A stretch of 64,000 nucleotides of DNA from Campylorhamphus procurvoides (Eukaryota; Chordata; Aves; Passeriformes; Dendrocolaptidae), in NCBI GenBank assembly GCA_013396655.1, contig WBMV01001237.1, positions 580,716-644,715 of the forward strand, given 5' to 3'. This document shows positions 48,307 through 60,509 of this stretch, in pieces; position 1 is the stretch's first letter, and each line of letters opens with the position of its first letter. Made by a program: the position numbers and the translations under genes. The notes beneath the pieces are model-generated. The model ran no database searches. It was not told the DNA's origin and saw nothing but the letters and a program-made list of their open reading frames with translations.

Positions 48307-48370
48307 AAATGCATTTCTTATGACAAAAATAAGGACAAAATGCATCTTTTATGATAAAACAAATAAGGAG
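48307..48370 (+). repeat. Diverged tandem duplication of about 30-34 bp
   Basis: AAATGCATTTCTTATGACAA with ATAAGGAC is followed by AAATGCATCTTTTATGATAA with AAATAAGGAG. The second copy has a few extra A and C bases between its two halves. It is a local duplication that has since diverged. Confidence 0.7.
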
Positions 48371-49719
48371 AAAATACAGGTTCTCACAGAAAGAGATGCT
48401 TTTATAGCCCCCTGAGCACGTGAGGTGCTTCCACTGCAAATAGTTCCATTACATCACTACACTTGGGTTATTAACAAATAGTGCTGTTCAAATTAGATCT
48501 TATATGGTTTAAGAATAGTATTTGGATAATGATACATCAAGTGGGACAGACTGATCCCATGATAAACCAGCTGCCTATTTTATTAGCTGAGTTCTGAACA
48601 TTTAGTGTAGTTAATATACTCTGTGAAATCAAACTTCCCTTTGTTTAGGGTAACATACATGGACCAGAACATTCCCTGCTTCTCTGTGGATCACAGACAC
48701 CTTTAGCACAGGAGTTCCTGAGCAGCAGATGTGAGGATTGGCACTGGTTCTTTCTACCTTACTCATCTAATGCGAGAAAACACCCAACATAATTCAGAAT
48801 GCTGGAAAGAATTGGTGAAAGACTTAAAGAGCTCAGGACAAAGAAGGCTGGCTGTGTAGAACTGACTCCCTTACAGTCCTCCAGGTTTAATGTTTAAGAC
48901 AAGGCTGGTGTCTTGTATCTCTGTGAAATAAAATTTGCCTCTACTCCTAACACCATTTCGGAAGGAGTTCCAGTCCAATTTACACTGTACAAACTCCATG
49001 CACAATGCCTGACAGTTCTATGTGTATTTCTAACTTAAAAGAATAAAAGTTTCTTCCAGGGCATTACAAGACTTGCTCAAGCTTTTGTTTTTTCCAAGGG
49101 TTTCCTTCTCTATTATTTTATTATTTTTTAATGTGTTATTTTTACTAAAATAATTCTTCTTTGGCACTTTAATGAGAACCTCAAAGCTGGTGCTTGAATA
49201 GCTTTCTGTTCCATGTAGAATATTCTGCAATCCTTTAAAATAATTTTACAGCTTAAGTAATGATATCTATGTCAATGGTTCATAAAATAATGCTTTTAAG
49301 AAAAATTGGAATTGCACAGACAAAAATAAGAACATCCTCAAGTGAAATAAAAAGCAATAAATTAAAAGCTTTTTTACAAGTCATTCTTTTCATACTTTAT
49401 TTCTTATTCAGTAAATCAGCAATCCATGGATTTTCACCTGTAAAATACTGCTGCAGGAAATTGCTCAATATGAATTATAAAGAGAATAGTTTAGTTAATT
49501 AAAAGTTTGAGTAAGTAACAAGTTACTTAGACAACTAAATCCCAATTTGAGGATAATTTATCCACTTTGCCTGTGTCATGAAAAATTAATGGGAAAAGGC
49601 TCATATAAACTTTAAATCACTTTTGCAGATATGGTTTAGTTGGTTTAAAATGTGTTTTAACAAAAGTATTTTTATTTTTCAAACTAAAATACTATATGCA
49701 AATGGGATTTTTTTATGGC

Positions 49720-49890
49720 ACCGTATTCTGAGATGTTCCATGGCTGTTGTAAAGACAAACTGTGCCAAGAGGCAGCCTAATGAGGGCATCTAATTAAGAT
49801 TGGTGCAGCCAGTATCTTGTTAAATAACACCAGTACAGTCCTGCATTTTTTGAATTATCTATTTCAATCATTATTTCATATCAATCAACA
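49720..49890. promoter_or_regulatory. Putative conserved noncoding element
   Basis: The segment contains CATCTAATTAAGATTGGTGC, CCTAATGAGGGC, GTTAAATAACACC and ATATCAATCAACAG (TALE-homeobox-like TCAATCA) in non-repetitive sequence with no open frame. This is enhancer-like texture and an inference only. Confidence 0.27.
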
Positions 49891-50389
49891 GTTTCTCTCT
49901 ATTACAAAGGTTCACTTTTATTAATCCAATGTACTTTTATGGAGGGGAATGGGGAATTTGGAGTCAACTTTTGAAAGTATAAAAGTAGTGGAAAATCAAA
50001 ATTTGTTGCAATTATAGACAGCAACTTAAACTGTTCAGTAAACTAGAAAATCAGTGATCAACAATGGCAAAAGTTTATCTCAGAATCAAACTGCTGGCCT
50101 GAGAAATTGTTATACTGGGGATGTCATCAATGGACCTGCATTGGCTCTGTTGCTCCACTATGAGAAAGCAATTCTAAAAGCGGCCTAGAAATACCAATAA
50201 TTATCTGCATTTTAGATATTTATCTAAAAATTGATAGAGCCAAACCTTGGTAAATAGAAAAGGAACTAAATCTTCAATTTTTAAGAAGAGTGACACATAA
50301 CTTCTCATAAAAAAATCTGTATAATCTATAATTAAAATACACATAATGTGTAATTACATATAATTAATATATACATCTTCCCAAAAACT

Positions 50390-51070
50390 TGCCTCAACAC
50401 TTACTGGTGCCTGCCATGAGAAGGGATCAGCCCTTGCAGCTCTAGGGAAGGGTTTGGGAAGGCAGAGCTCTAGGGAGGTTGGACGTCCAGGGCAAAGGCA
50501 GGACAGTGTGAGGGGGAAGAAGACAAGATGGAGGGGAATGGGGATAAACAACAAGGGATCCGCCATGAGGGGGACCAGCCTGAGGGTGCACACAGGGGAA
50601 TAACCATGGGGAAACCGTAAACAGGCGGGTTACAACTTGTGACAGAAAAACGTATGCGAAACAGTCCTTGATATCAAAAGCTCTCCATGGACTGCTGCCT
50701 TGTACTCTAACAATTGATTATCTATAAGATATAATTAATTTGCTGTAATGCGTGTTTAGAGCTGGGATGCTACAGTGCTTCACCCCTTCTTTAGGTGGGT
50801 TTTTTGTTGCAGTTGTTGCAGTCTGCACTAGCTTTTCCCTGGATAGAGTCTGTTATAGATGTATAATGTATAATTCTGGAGGTATAAAATTACCTCCAGT
50901 CTTCCCACAATGTCTTGCCAGGAGCCAGTCCCAGCGTGGCACAAGAGCCACAGGACTCCCTGAGCCCTTCTCAACCCTCTCCCCTCGAACTCTCCCAGGC
51001 TTGGCCTCTCCAGCTCTGACATTTTCCTCTGGCCTCCCTCTCTGGTTCCACCCTAAGTGAGAAGATGTAT
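50390..51070. other. GC-elevated composite segment, possible repeat remnant
   Basis: Two GC-rich parts (about 50395-50690 and 50930-51060) flank an AT-richer middle. The first is purine-rich (GTGAGGGGGAAGAAGAC) with several CG dinucleotides (GGATCCGCC, AAACCGTAAACAGGCGGG, AAAACGTATGCGAAAC). The second is pyrimidine-rich. Near 50880 GGTATAAAATTACC looks like a TATA box and is an imperfect palindrome. An LTR or a promoter of an unknown transcript would fit, but no diagnostic LTR ends or coding start is visible. Confidence 0.28.
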
Positions 51071-52022
51071 CTTCCAAATCATTTTTCTGCAGTATAAGAC
51101 TCTCAAAGTTTCATAAAAAGAAACATAATTGGCTTTCTTCCCTTGATTTAACTGAAAACTGAAAAACAGTGCTTGGAGCCAGCATTTTCCTTCTGGAAGT
51201 TATCCCCTGCTTAGGATGAAATGCTGTGCAAACCTTCTCCAGTTGTTCTTCACAGTTCCGGGAAGCTGCTCTGTTCTATTTCTCACTCAAAGTATTTCTC
51301 AGTCAGTTATTCTTCTGGTGATGTGTGATGTTCAAGTTGGATTGCAGAATTATTCTTGAATTTAAAATTTCCCCAACAGGAAAGCTCTCTAGTTCTGACC
51401 TTCTATGGAGCAGGAACAGGGGCAAAGAGAGCAAATATTATTTGAAAACTGTGAGCACTTGTAACTGTATATGAATAGCTGTAAAACAGATACAAAGCCA
51501 AGGAAATTGTCATCTATACAGAACTGAATGAAACAAATTGGTTTTCTAAAAGTAACTTTTAAAGAATTTTAATTATGACCTTGCTGACTAAGTGTAGGGT
51601 TTTTCTGAAACATTCATGGAAAGGGTACTAGAAATTCAAATTACATTATTACAAAGACGCAAGGCAAAAAAGAGAAGCCAGAAAAACAGGATGGAAAGAT
51701 GAAAAAGACATAAAATTAAGTCAGAGGAAATAGCAAAACAGTATGGAATCTATAAAAATATGCAATGTATGTGTTTAATTCCTCCAGGAGGAGGAAGAAA
51801 AGTTTTCTTGTGACGTTCAGGGAAATTTACCATTTTGTTATGCAAAAACATAAAGCTTAAACTGCTGAATCGCTCCATATCTGAGCAATAGTACCATAAA
51901 AAGAAAATATCTGTTCTGTGGCTCAGTTTAACTTATTTGTGTCAACCAGGGTCCTACCAGGCTTCATGAGGGGGGCACTAAAATAAGGGAAAATGTGGCA
52001 CAAATGATTCTGCAAACCAAAC

Positions 52023-52044
52023 TTTTCCATGGTTTTTCCATGGT
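52023..52044 (+). repeat. Short direct repeat TTTTCCATGG
   Basis: Two copies of TTTTCCATGG lie one or two bases apart. Local slippage is the likely cause. Confidence 0.7.
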
Positions 52045-53390
52045 TCCCTGGGGCTGAGGTGGAACACACAGCTCACAAACAGAGCCAGCTCAGACATACC
52101 TGCAAGCACCCAAAGGTGAAATACAAAGCAGTGAGTATCCATAAAATGTCCATAGAAATTCTAGAGTTTCTACCTTTTTTTTTCCCCTTTAAATGTATAA
52201 AATGTCTAAAAAATGTATTAAAAAATGTACAAAGAAAATATTTCTGCATAGGAAATCTTTCAAAGCAGGAAAGACCTCTCATTTTGCAGGTTGAACTTAA
52301 AAACATGAAGAGTTTATGAAGAGAACACGAAAAACACTCACAGCAGGTCTGCATTAATGCAGATTAAAAAAACCCAAGATACAATAAAAAGCTCCTTACA
52401 CAATTTCCTTCACCCTTTATGATGTTCTCTGTGCCAAGGCCACAAATACAATTAGACTCATATTCCATCCTCTGATTGTCTCCTGATCATTTAAAAGTTG
52501 GTTATTGCCATTGTTTGTGAGAAGACTAACAACTACAATAGCTGCATCTTTGCTTAAAACCTGTTTGATTTTCATTGACCTAAACTTAAGGAAAGTGTTC
52601 CAGGAATTATCTAAACAAGTTCCTGTGAATACTGGCATAAATTGAGATGAAGTCTCTTTGTTTCAGGAGTGCTCAATATAATAAAAGCATTTGTGCTACA
52701 ATTGCATTATACGTACATAATATCTCAGCAATCTCTAACCAGTTAGTCTTTATTTTTAACAGATGAGAGGCATTGACATAAACCCTGCATTTCTGCCCCA
52801 GTTTTGTGTTTTAGAAGATTCTGAACCCAGAGGAGAACACAGCAGAAAGTTCCCATCATCCCTCAGTGCCTGTAGATTACCACTGAGATGAACAGCATTC
52901 TACACCCTACATTATATTTCACTATATGCACTGATACTAAGAGAGATCAAACATGCTGATCAAAATACACGATTGCAAACCAAGCATAGCTGCCTTTGCC
53001 AAACTAGATTCCAAATATAAAAGTTTAAAAGCATAGACAAAGAAATAACTAAATATATCCAAATATACTTCTAAAGCAATATGATTAATATTGCTTGTAC
53101 AAAGTTATTTATTTAAAATATTTAACTAGGAAATTACAATCAAGATTAAAAGAATTACATTTAGCCTACAGCAACAGCATGCTAACATTGCCAGTATCTA
53201 AAGGCTAATAATTTACATTAGGGACATAACTGAGCACAAGGGATATTAATGTGGATGCCACATTAGGGATGTTGGGAGGAGAACTTCCCCATACATGAAG
53301 AAACTAAGGCATAAACTACCATTTCTATGGCAGAGCAAAGGCACTGGTGGGAAATGTCTCCAAATGGATAGTTAAATATATGAAGATACA

Positions 53391-53472
53391 ATGCCCATGG
53401 CAGGGGGTTGGAACTGGATGATCTTTAAGGTCCCTTCCAACCCAAGTCATTCAGTGATTCTATGATTCTATA
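53391..53472 (+). mobile_element. CR1 LINE 3' terminus, strongly 5' truncated
   Basis: ATGCCCATGGCAGGGGGTTG, GAACTGGATGATCTTTAAGG, TCCCTTCCAACCCAAGTCAT and terminal TGATTCTATGATTCTAT are near-canonical for a young bird CR1 3' end. Only about 80 bases are present, so insertion aborted very early in reverse transcription. Orientation is plus. Confidence 0.95.
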
Positions 53473-54000
53473 AATCAAAGCCTTCTGGCAAGTGCCAAAT
53501 GGCACTGATGGGGGAGGTATCACAGAATGCAGTATTTTAACAAGGCATGTCGAAATTAATTAAATTCTATCTCGAAAAAAAAAGGAAAAAAAAAGATAAT
53601 TTCATCAATGAAGTCTTTTTCCTTATGGCATATTTGTGCCACGTCTGTGACAGCCTCCAGGCTCATCTCACCATGCAAAGAAACACAGCAAGGCAACAGA
53701 AATGTTGGCAAGAGCTGCTGATCCCTCCTGGAAGGGAAGTGATGTTCAGCCTGGGGTTTGCTCAGGGAACAAAAGGCACGAGTTTCTGGCTCTTCTCCAC
53801 AGTCTGGAGAAAGACTTCATATTCACACTGGCTAAAAGGTAAGTACATCATGGTTGTTATGTTCCTGAATCACAAAGCTTTTTGTTGTAATGGTTTGCTT
53901 ATTTATCAGTTTTCAGGAGAGGAGAAAACCTTAGTATAGGTATTCTTACATCAAGAGAAGGAAAATCAATACCCTTTTACTAAGGCTCCAAATTATTTCT
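53473..54000. other. AT-rich noncoding DNA
   Basis: An A-rich tract lies at about 53573-53599. A plus frame of about 130 codons (53547-53939) starts within the A-rich tract and ends without any recognised motif; I treat it as chance. Confidence 0.5.
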
Positions 54001-54455
54001 TTTCAGACAAATCTTGCTTGCACTTGTCTGTACCTGGTCTTGCAGACACATCCTGAACTACCCAGGAATTCCCTTCTAATCTTTTTCATACACTGTTCAT
54101 GAACGTTGTCACTGCTCGCCCTGGAAATGACATTCTTCCCTTTCAAGTCACCAATAAGAACAGGTACACAAGGTACATACTGTGCTATTAGACAAAACAC
54201 GGTGTAAATAAAAACATGGATAGGTCTCATCAAGTCCCTATATTCACCTGTTTTTAAACTGATACAATAACATTCTGCAATTTCATATATAGAATAGACT
54301 ATGTCCTCTGGAAGATTAAATGTGTGTATTGTCATTGAATGCTGTTTTACATCATCTGGAACATCATCCAGTGACAATTCCTGCACACTAATATCAATGC
54401 AGCTTGTATGGGTTACCCATGCAGGGAAATAAGTATTTGAATGTAAGATGCTTTT
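54001..54455 (-). other. Minus-strand stop-free run of about 150 codons, possible exon
   Basis: Reading the minus strand, the frame is open from about 54455 down to a stop at 54003. The peptide has an unusually protein-like mix, for example ELSLDDVPDDVKQHSMTIHT, then DIVYSIYEIAECYCISL and VFIYTVFCLIAQYVPCVPVL, a possible membrane helix. On the minus strand GTGTGCAG at the start of ELSL is a possible acceptor, and AAAACAG followed by GTGAAT after CISLKTG is a possible donor. These would define a short exon of about 130 bases. There is no ATG in good context near the start. I do not recognise the family. By rough arithmetic about one such run is expected by chance in this much AT-rich DNA. Confidence 0.25.
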
Positions 54456-57400
54456 TTAAAAAAAAATCAAAAATTTACAAAATATCAGTTCTGGCTCAGG
54501 AAATGCCTGAATAACTGGAAGCTGCATGCTTGGAAAGCACTTACAGGCACCCCCACAGCTGTCGTCCTGTGCATTGTTCCCCATCTATTCACTACTGCCC
54601 CTGCAGGAGTGTACTTTATGTAAGAATATAAAATAGAAAAACACAATAAATATGTTAAAGTCTTGGATTAGAAATGGTTCAGACTCAATTGTATCTTCAT
54701 TCAATTCATATTTGAAAATTCTGGTTTTTCAGACTGCAAATTTTAGACACCTAGAAGGTGAAACTCATACAGGGTGGAAGAGAAAAAGGAATACATTATT
54801 ACATTATGTTAGCAAATTCAAGAATGTGATTTGTAGGTAATGGGTAATGAAGGACTCTGAAGTCCTGTGAACAAGATAGTGCTGTAAAAGTTCCATCAAT
54901 AAATTTGGACACATATAAATAAAGCTTGAAACTGTTCCTGTTCATTTGGCTGCAGTCTCTGGAACCTCAATTATATTGAAAACATAGCAAATTCAGAGCT
55001 CTCACTGTAGTCAATTGAGTTTTACAGTCGCTTAGAAACAAAGGATCAGCCTCCCACCTCTCTAAACATTTTTGCCAAACATAAAAAAAATACAATTCCG
55101 CTAGAATATTGCCTATCAATATTTTCATTTCTAAGGAAGCCAAAGATGTCTCTCTACCAAATATGTTTTGATGACAGTCTCTGATGTTTGCACTTTACTT
55201 TTCAACTCTCATACAAGTTTACAGTTCTCTGAATATATAAAAGGTTCTCAGAATAAAAAGATGGAAACCTGGACTCTTCCTCTATTGTTTTTCTTTAAAA
55301 AAGTAATTTCAAAAGAAGTTAATAAATTTTACTGATCTCAGTATTGAGAAGATCTCTACTTCATTAAAGTTAAACTATGTAAGTGCTATTTGGCACAGTT
55401 TTTCACAGCCTGAATAGTGACCTGACTCATCTCACCCCTACCACCCTAGGGCATGATGAACACACAACATAGCAGACAGATCCCAATTTAAGCATAGATA
55501 TAAATTATTAAATAGCACTTGTATAGCAGATAATTTTCTGAGAGTGGTTCCAAATTATATAAATCACTTATTTTAAGAGTACTTTTTTCCCCTGCCAGTT
55601 CTGTTTCCTCTGCCTGTGTTCATGTAGTCATAGCACACGACTATATTCAGATAGCTTCAAAATCCCATTTTTCAGCTCCTATGACAGGTAACACTAATTA
55701 TCAAAAGAATTGCTTTGGCATCTGCATTTAACACATCTCTAAACATAAAAATTATCTTATCTGGGGATATTTTTCGTTTATTAATAAAAGCAGCAGAATT
55801 TATAATACATCATTCTGGACATGTTTCAGTCTAGCTTTTAGAAAAATTTACCTATTTCAATCTTGTAAATTGTGCTTTACCTCCCAATGTCACCCAGAAG
55901 AATTGAGAGAGTTGAAAGAAATGGAGTAGGGAGCTCATAAGAACAAATTGGATTTCTAATTTAAAATTGTAATCAAACCCATTATTCAGTGCTATATTAT
56001 TTTATTCTTTTGGAGAAGGGCAAAACCTTTCAGCTTCTAAGTTATATATAGTTTTGTACTTCCCCTCCCTACTGACAAATAGATTAGTTGAGGCAATTTC
56101 TCTCCATTAAGGATTTTGCACTTGACATTGTAATGCAGCCACTGCTCAAGTTACCCTTTAGGGGAGCCCTTTTTGATCCAAGGTAACAGAGGGATTTGCA
56201 TTTGTCACTTCATTGAACAGTTCTTCTTCCTTCCTTCCTGTGTCCCATAGAAAACACTCTGTGTGATTCCTGCTCAGTCAAGAAAACAAAACATCATTGT
56301 GGATTTTTTTCTGTTAGTAAACTGAACTACAAATTTATGCAAAAAGCTTTACAAGAACTATTTAGGTAGAAATAAAAGCTAAGCATAATAAATTTATTTT
56401 GAGGACTGATGAAGGAAGTGTCAAATTATACCAGCTGTAATGACAGACTAAGGGACATGACCAGTGTACAGCCAAGCATGAAGGACAGGGACAGGAGACC
56501 AATACAAGGGCAAGAAACTGATTTTTTTCTAAAGAGCTGCCCAAGTTCAGGCTGGAACTATAAAATCCAGACTCATAATATATTATGTAGCACAACATGA
56601 GCCTGAAGAGAATTGCTCTTAGTTCTCTCCAGGCATTCTCAATGACCCAGCTGTGCCAACCCTGGGCTACTGACCCACTTGTTTGCTTCTGAAAAAGGAT
56701 TCTTATTAAGACTTGACTATGAAAGCATGACAACCTCTAAAGATTTGCTGCCAAAACCTTATTTAGTTGAAATTGCTTTCTTTAAATTCTGACTCAGAGT
56801 AGACATTTCCTTTCTCTTTGCTATCAGCCACGAGAGCCAAATTTTGGCTAAGTAGCAGCTGCAAGCAAATAGTGGATTAACCCTGATGAAAAATGTTACG
56901 GTTTTTCTTTAAGATACACTTTCTAAGGTTTTTTGAAAGGAAATAAACAAACAAAAGTAAAGCATATCTCACGAGACTATATGCCACAAAGCAGAAACAT
57001 CATAGTGATTTTATCAGTTATTTATTCCATTATTAGCAGTTAGAGAAGTGGAAATGAGCATTTACCTACAGGAATCTTCTTACCAGAGACTCCAAAAAGG
57101 AGTATCATCCCAGGCCAGTGAAATACCTGTAGTGATTGCACAGTAAACCTACATATAGAAAATGTTACCTGCTATACAATGGCCAGTTTGGCAATCAGGC
57201 TGCTGATCTGGAATCTGAGACACTTTGGATACTCCGCAGTTTTCCTTTCCTTGCTCACGAACTACCTCATGTTCAGATGTGGAACATACAAGGGTAACTA
57301 ATTTTCAATAACTTCAATGCAAATTTGGCCTTAATGATCTACATCTTTTTATGATTCATTCTTCATGAAGTAGGGATAATTTCTTCTTGCTTTCTATGAC

Positions 57401-58888
57401 ATAATTTTACATAATAATATGTGGGAATTCATGCAATTATCACTAAAAATGGTGCCATTCTTAGAAACAGAGGTCATGGAAGTACTTAGTTCCACTGCAG
57501 ACCACAGTGCACCTGAGTGGAATACAATTTCTTGATGGCAATTCAGGAGATCTAACTCTCCCCAAAAGAATTGACTAAACATTTTCTAGTTTCTCCATGA
57601 AAAGAGGAATCCAAAGATTCTCTAGTTTCTTTCAAAAAACATTCCAAGTTAAGAGATGAAAAATGCTTTTGTATATCACTCTGAAATAATAACCCCAAGT
57701 ACACACTGCCCACAGAGCTGGTTCCTACTTTTTCTCTGCCAGAAGAATTTTATTCCACTTGACACAGAGCTATATACTCAGTAACAATGTCAGGTTTGAA
57801 TTCTACCTTTGCATCAAGTTAATTTTGTGAGATTTTTATAAAATCACTGGATAAATTCACCACACAGTACAATAAGCAGGATTGGGTCTTTTATCTCTCA
57901 TACAAAACCGATTGCAGTGGTGATTTATATGAAGTAATAAAGGGAACAAGATTTGCACACCCTAAAATTACTTGTGTGGGAGTGCAATTATTCTATGAGA
58001 TATCACACATATCCCACACTGCACTGTTGTTTACCAGTGCTATTGTGAGACCAGCAAGAACAGGTATAAAAGGAATTGTAGAAGAAAGAAATGAAAATCT
58101 ATTACAGTAATTTTGTCTATCTGCCAGAAAGAAAACACAATGTTTAAAACACTTGAAGCTTTTCTGGTACATACAAGAAACTGGAACGTGAACAAGAAAA
58201 TATCTCAGAAAAAAGTTGCATATTCAATTATTGCAGGCACTTTTTGTAATTTAATTTAAAGGTCAAATGCAAGTAATGAAATGTACAGCAGTTTATTGGA
58301 TGAGTGCTTTCAGTATCATATATCTTTTTTCATTTTCTAGACTTCTTAGTTACTTCTTAATTATATCAGTAAATGGAGAAATACATTTCTTAAAAAAAGA
58401 AAAACGAAAAAACAAAAAAATCCAAAATCGATAAAATATTTTTATTTGTTTCGACATTTATAAAATGTCAAAAGCTAATGTCAAAATTAATATGCAATGT
58501 TAATGTTAATATAAAAAATTAAATTCTGGTAACAGAGCTGAAGGAATGGCACTCATTTCTTAGAACAGCAACAAGTATCCACAATGAACATTTAACTACT
58601 GATTTATTAAAAAATCAAAAGCCAATAGAAAAATGTTGACTCTTTAGTGGAACTAGATTACTAAGTTTCAGCTAACTTTAAAATTGTACAAAATGTTATC
58701 ACATGAGTAAAGCATCAGCAGCTTGTAAGGAAGGTTCTGGAACAAGTATCTCAGTATCTCTTTCCAAAATAATGTTAAATAATCTTGGCCTAGATGCAAA
58801 AATAATGAAAATATCATCTGAAAAATCTGGTCACCAAATGTCTTCAAACCTTCATTTTGCTGGAGCTGGTGAGTCAAACCATTCTGAA
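54456..58888. other. Long AT-rich noncoding stretch
   Basis: No gene is visible. A minus frame of about 123 codons (56362-56733) has no recognised motif. Segments 56090-56220 and 57850-58040 are non-repetitive and might be conserved, but support is weak. An A-rich tract lies at about 58390-58440. Confidence 0.55.
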
Positions 58889-59030
58889 CTTTTCTCATAG
58901 ACTAAACCCTGTTTTCTAATCATACTGGTAGCTCTTCTTTGTACCTATTCCATCTTGAAGTGATAGATTTTAAAAGCTCGTGGTCAAAATGGTGAGCAAA
59001 AGTTCAGCTGAATTCATCCTAATCTATACA
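58889..59030 (-). mobile_element. Probable old CR1 LINE fragment, antisense
   Basis: TAATCATACTGGTAGCTCTT, CTTTGTACCTATTCCATCTT and GAAGTGATAG..CAAAATGGTGAGC parallel the reverse complement of the CR1 region read as 'atcatcttggtagccctcc', 'tgaactctctccagttt' and 'aactgtggggcccaaaactgg'. Spacing agrees over about 110 bases. Divergence is high, so this would be an ancient copy. Its boundaries are uncertain. Confidence 0.5.
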
Positions 59031-59600
59031 CAGAGAATCAATTTATAGTGTCAACATTACCCTAATATCCAAACACATCATAATATTTGATGCTGGCTTG
59101 GAAAATATCAACTTTTTTTACAGTGAAAGCCCAGGAAGGTCAAATGGCAGAGAGATAAAGGGCAAGACCACTGACATTATTCAGTCTAAAGAATCACACA
59201 CTTTCGGTGCAGTGCCTGCTCTTTGGAGTGGAGTTCTGAGCAGTGGGGGAAATGTGTACAGCCCCCTTCTGGGGCACAAACAACCCTTCAGAGCAGGATT
59301 TCAGAGCCCCATGGTATGGAACTGTCTAGACCTACCTGCAGGTCAGTCCTGGGGACATGAAGAGTCTCAGATCCTGCCCCTGGGGTGTTACAAATGCAGA
59401 ATTCTACTCAGAAACCTCTTTAAAGACAGAGCATTGCTTTGGAGAGATGAGCTAATAGGACACAGACTCAAGAAAAGAGAGAATGGTGGTAGTAGCAATG
59501 TAGTTGGGGGGGTTAGAGACAGTTTTAAAGAATAAAAGGCCTAACTTTGAGCCCTGCCTCACTGAAAAAGGTCCAAACCTTTACTTCCCAACCTCCCAAG
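59031..59600. other. GC-elevated segment with a 145-codon plus frame, unidentified
   Basis: A plus frame runs from 59098 to 59535, mostly through GC-richer DNA (59180-59480). The peptide has no motif I recognise (for example LPLGCYKCRILLRNLFKDRA). No strong acceptor, donor or Kozak context stands out. Low stop density from local base composition is the likeliest explanation; an old repeat is possible. Confidence 0.22.
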
Positions 59601-60472
59601 AGAGGCCACTCTCTTCCTCTCACTGACATAGAGCAAACATAAGATACATTTAGAGAAAAAATAGCTGCAGGGGAATTTAAACCCTATGTACCCTATGAAC
59701 TCTATATTCAATTCTTTACTACCAAGACTTGGCTCTCTGAAATCCCAAGGGATAGTCTCAACTCTGTATTCTTATCCTTTTCTGTTGCTCAGCTACAAAC
59801 TCTGCCCAGCTCTGTGGAAGCCTTGAGCCAGGAAGGCTGGGCTGTAAACCTCTTACCTATAAACTGAGAGCATCAGAACTAAGGAAGACATTCAACTAAG
59901 TAAGACTTTCAACTGCTTTGAGTCAATGTAGTTCACTTTATTCAATCAGACTTTAAATGCTCAACACCAATTTATTAGTTTTTAAAATAATATAGTGTAA
60001 AGCAAAAGTTACAGGCTCCTTGGTCTTCAAAAATAAGACTTTCACCCTCACAAAGGAGAGCTGCAGTAAGCTGTTAGTGATTACATCATTCATTAAAAGG
60101 CACTTCCAGCAGGAAACAATCCATTATCACACAAATAGTGGCATATGTTCCCACTGAAAACAGTCCTGCCAAAGGTCAGCTGAAGCCTCAGTGTTAAGAG
60201 ACACCCATGTTCTTATGGGATGACTGAGCTTTCAGTACGGACCATTCATTCAGCCTTGGTCCTGAGTCTCTTTCACTTTAATTTACCAATGTGAAAATAT
60301 AAGTTTTATGTCAATAGCGATAAGCCACAAGTCTTGGTAATGATGACAGCCAAAAGGACAGCAAGCCATAAATACTCTAAACAGCAAAACATTTTCAGAA
60401 CAATAGAGAAAACAAATAAGCCCAGAAGTCAAGGTTTCTGCTGGAATTGACTGAGACTCCAGGCAGCAGCAG

Positions 60473-60509
60473 ACAGCAGTGCCGTGCACGAGATGGGTGC
60501 TCGTGCTGC
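60473..60509. repeat. CG-containing hairpin
   Basis: GCACGAG and CTCGTGC are perfect 7-base arms around ATGGGTG. Outer AGCA and TGCT can extend the stem across a bulge. It holds three CG dinucleotides in a CG-poor neighbourhood. Confidence 0.65.

Larger units (their letters stand above)
47633..53390. other. Long AT-rich noncoding stretch
   Basis: No gene is visible. Embedded items are listed separately: a tandem duplication (48307), a possible conserved block (49720), a GC-elevated patch (50390) and a small direct repeat (52023). Overlapping open frames on both strands at 50750-51080 reflect local composition. Confidence 0.55.

Noticed and set aside
53547..53939. A 130-codon plus frame starting with many lysines
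   Set aside because: The lysines come from an A-rich tract; no motif, splice site or recognised similarity supports coding.
56362..56733. A 123-codon minus frame
   Set aside because: No domain, no start context, and its length is within chance expectation for 64 kb.
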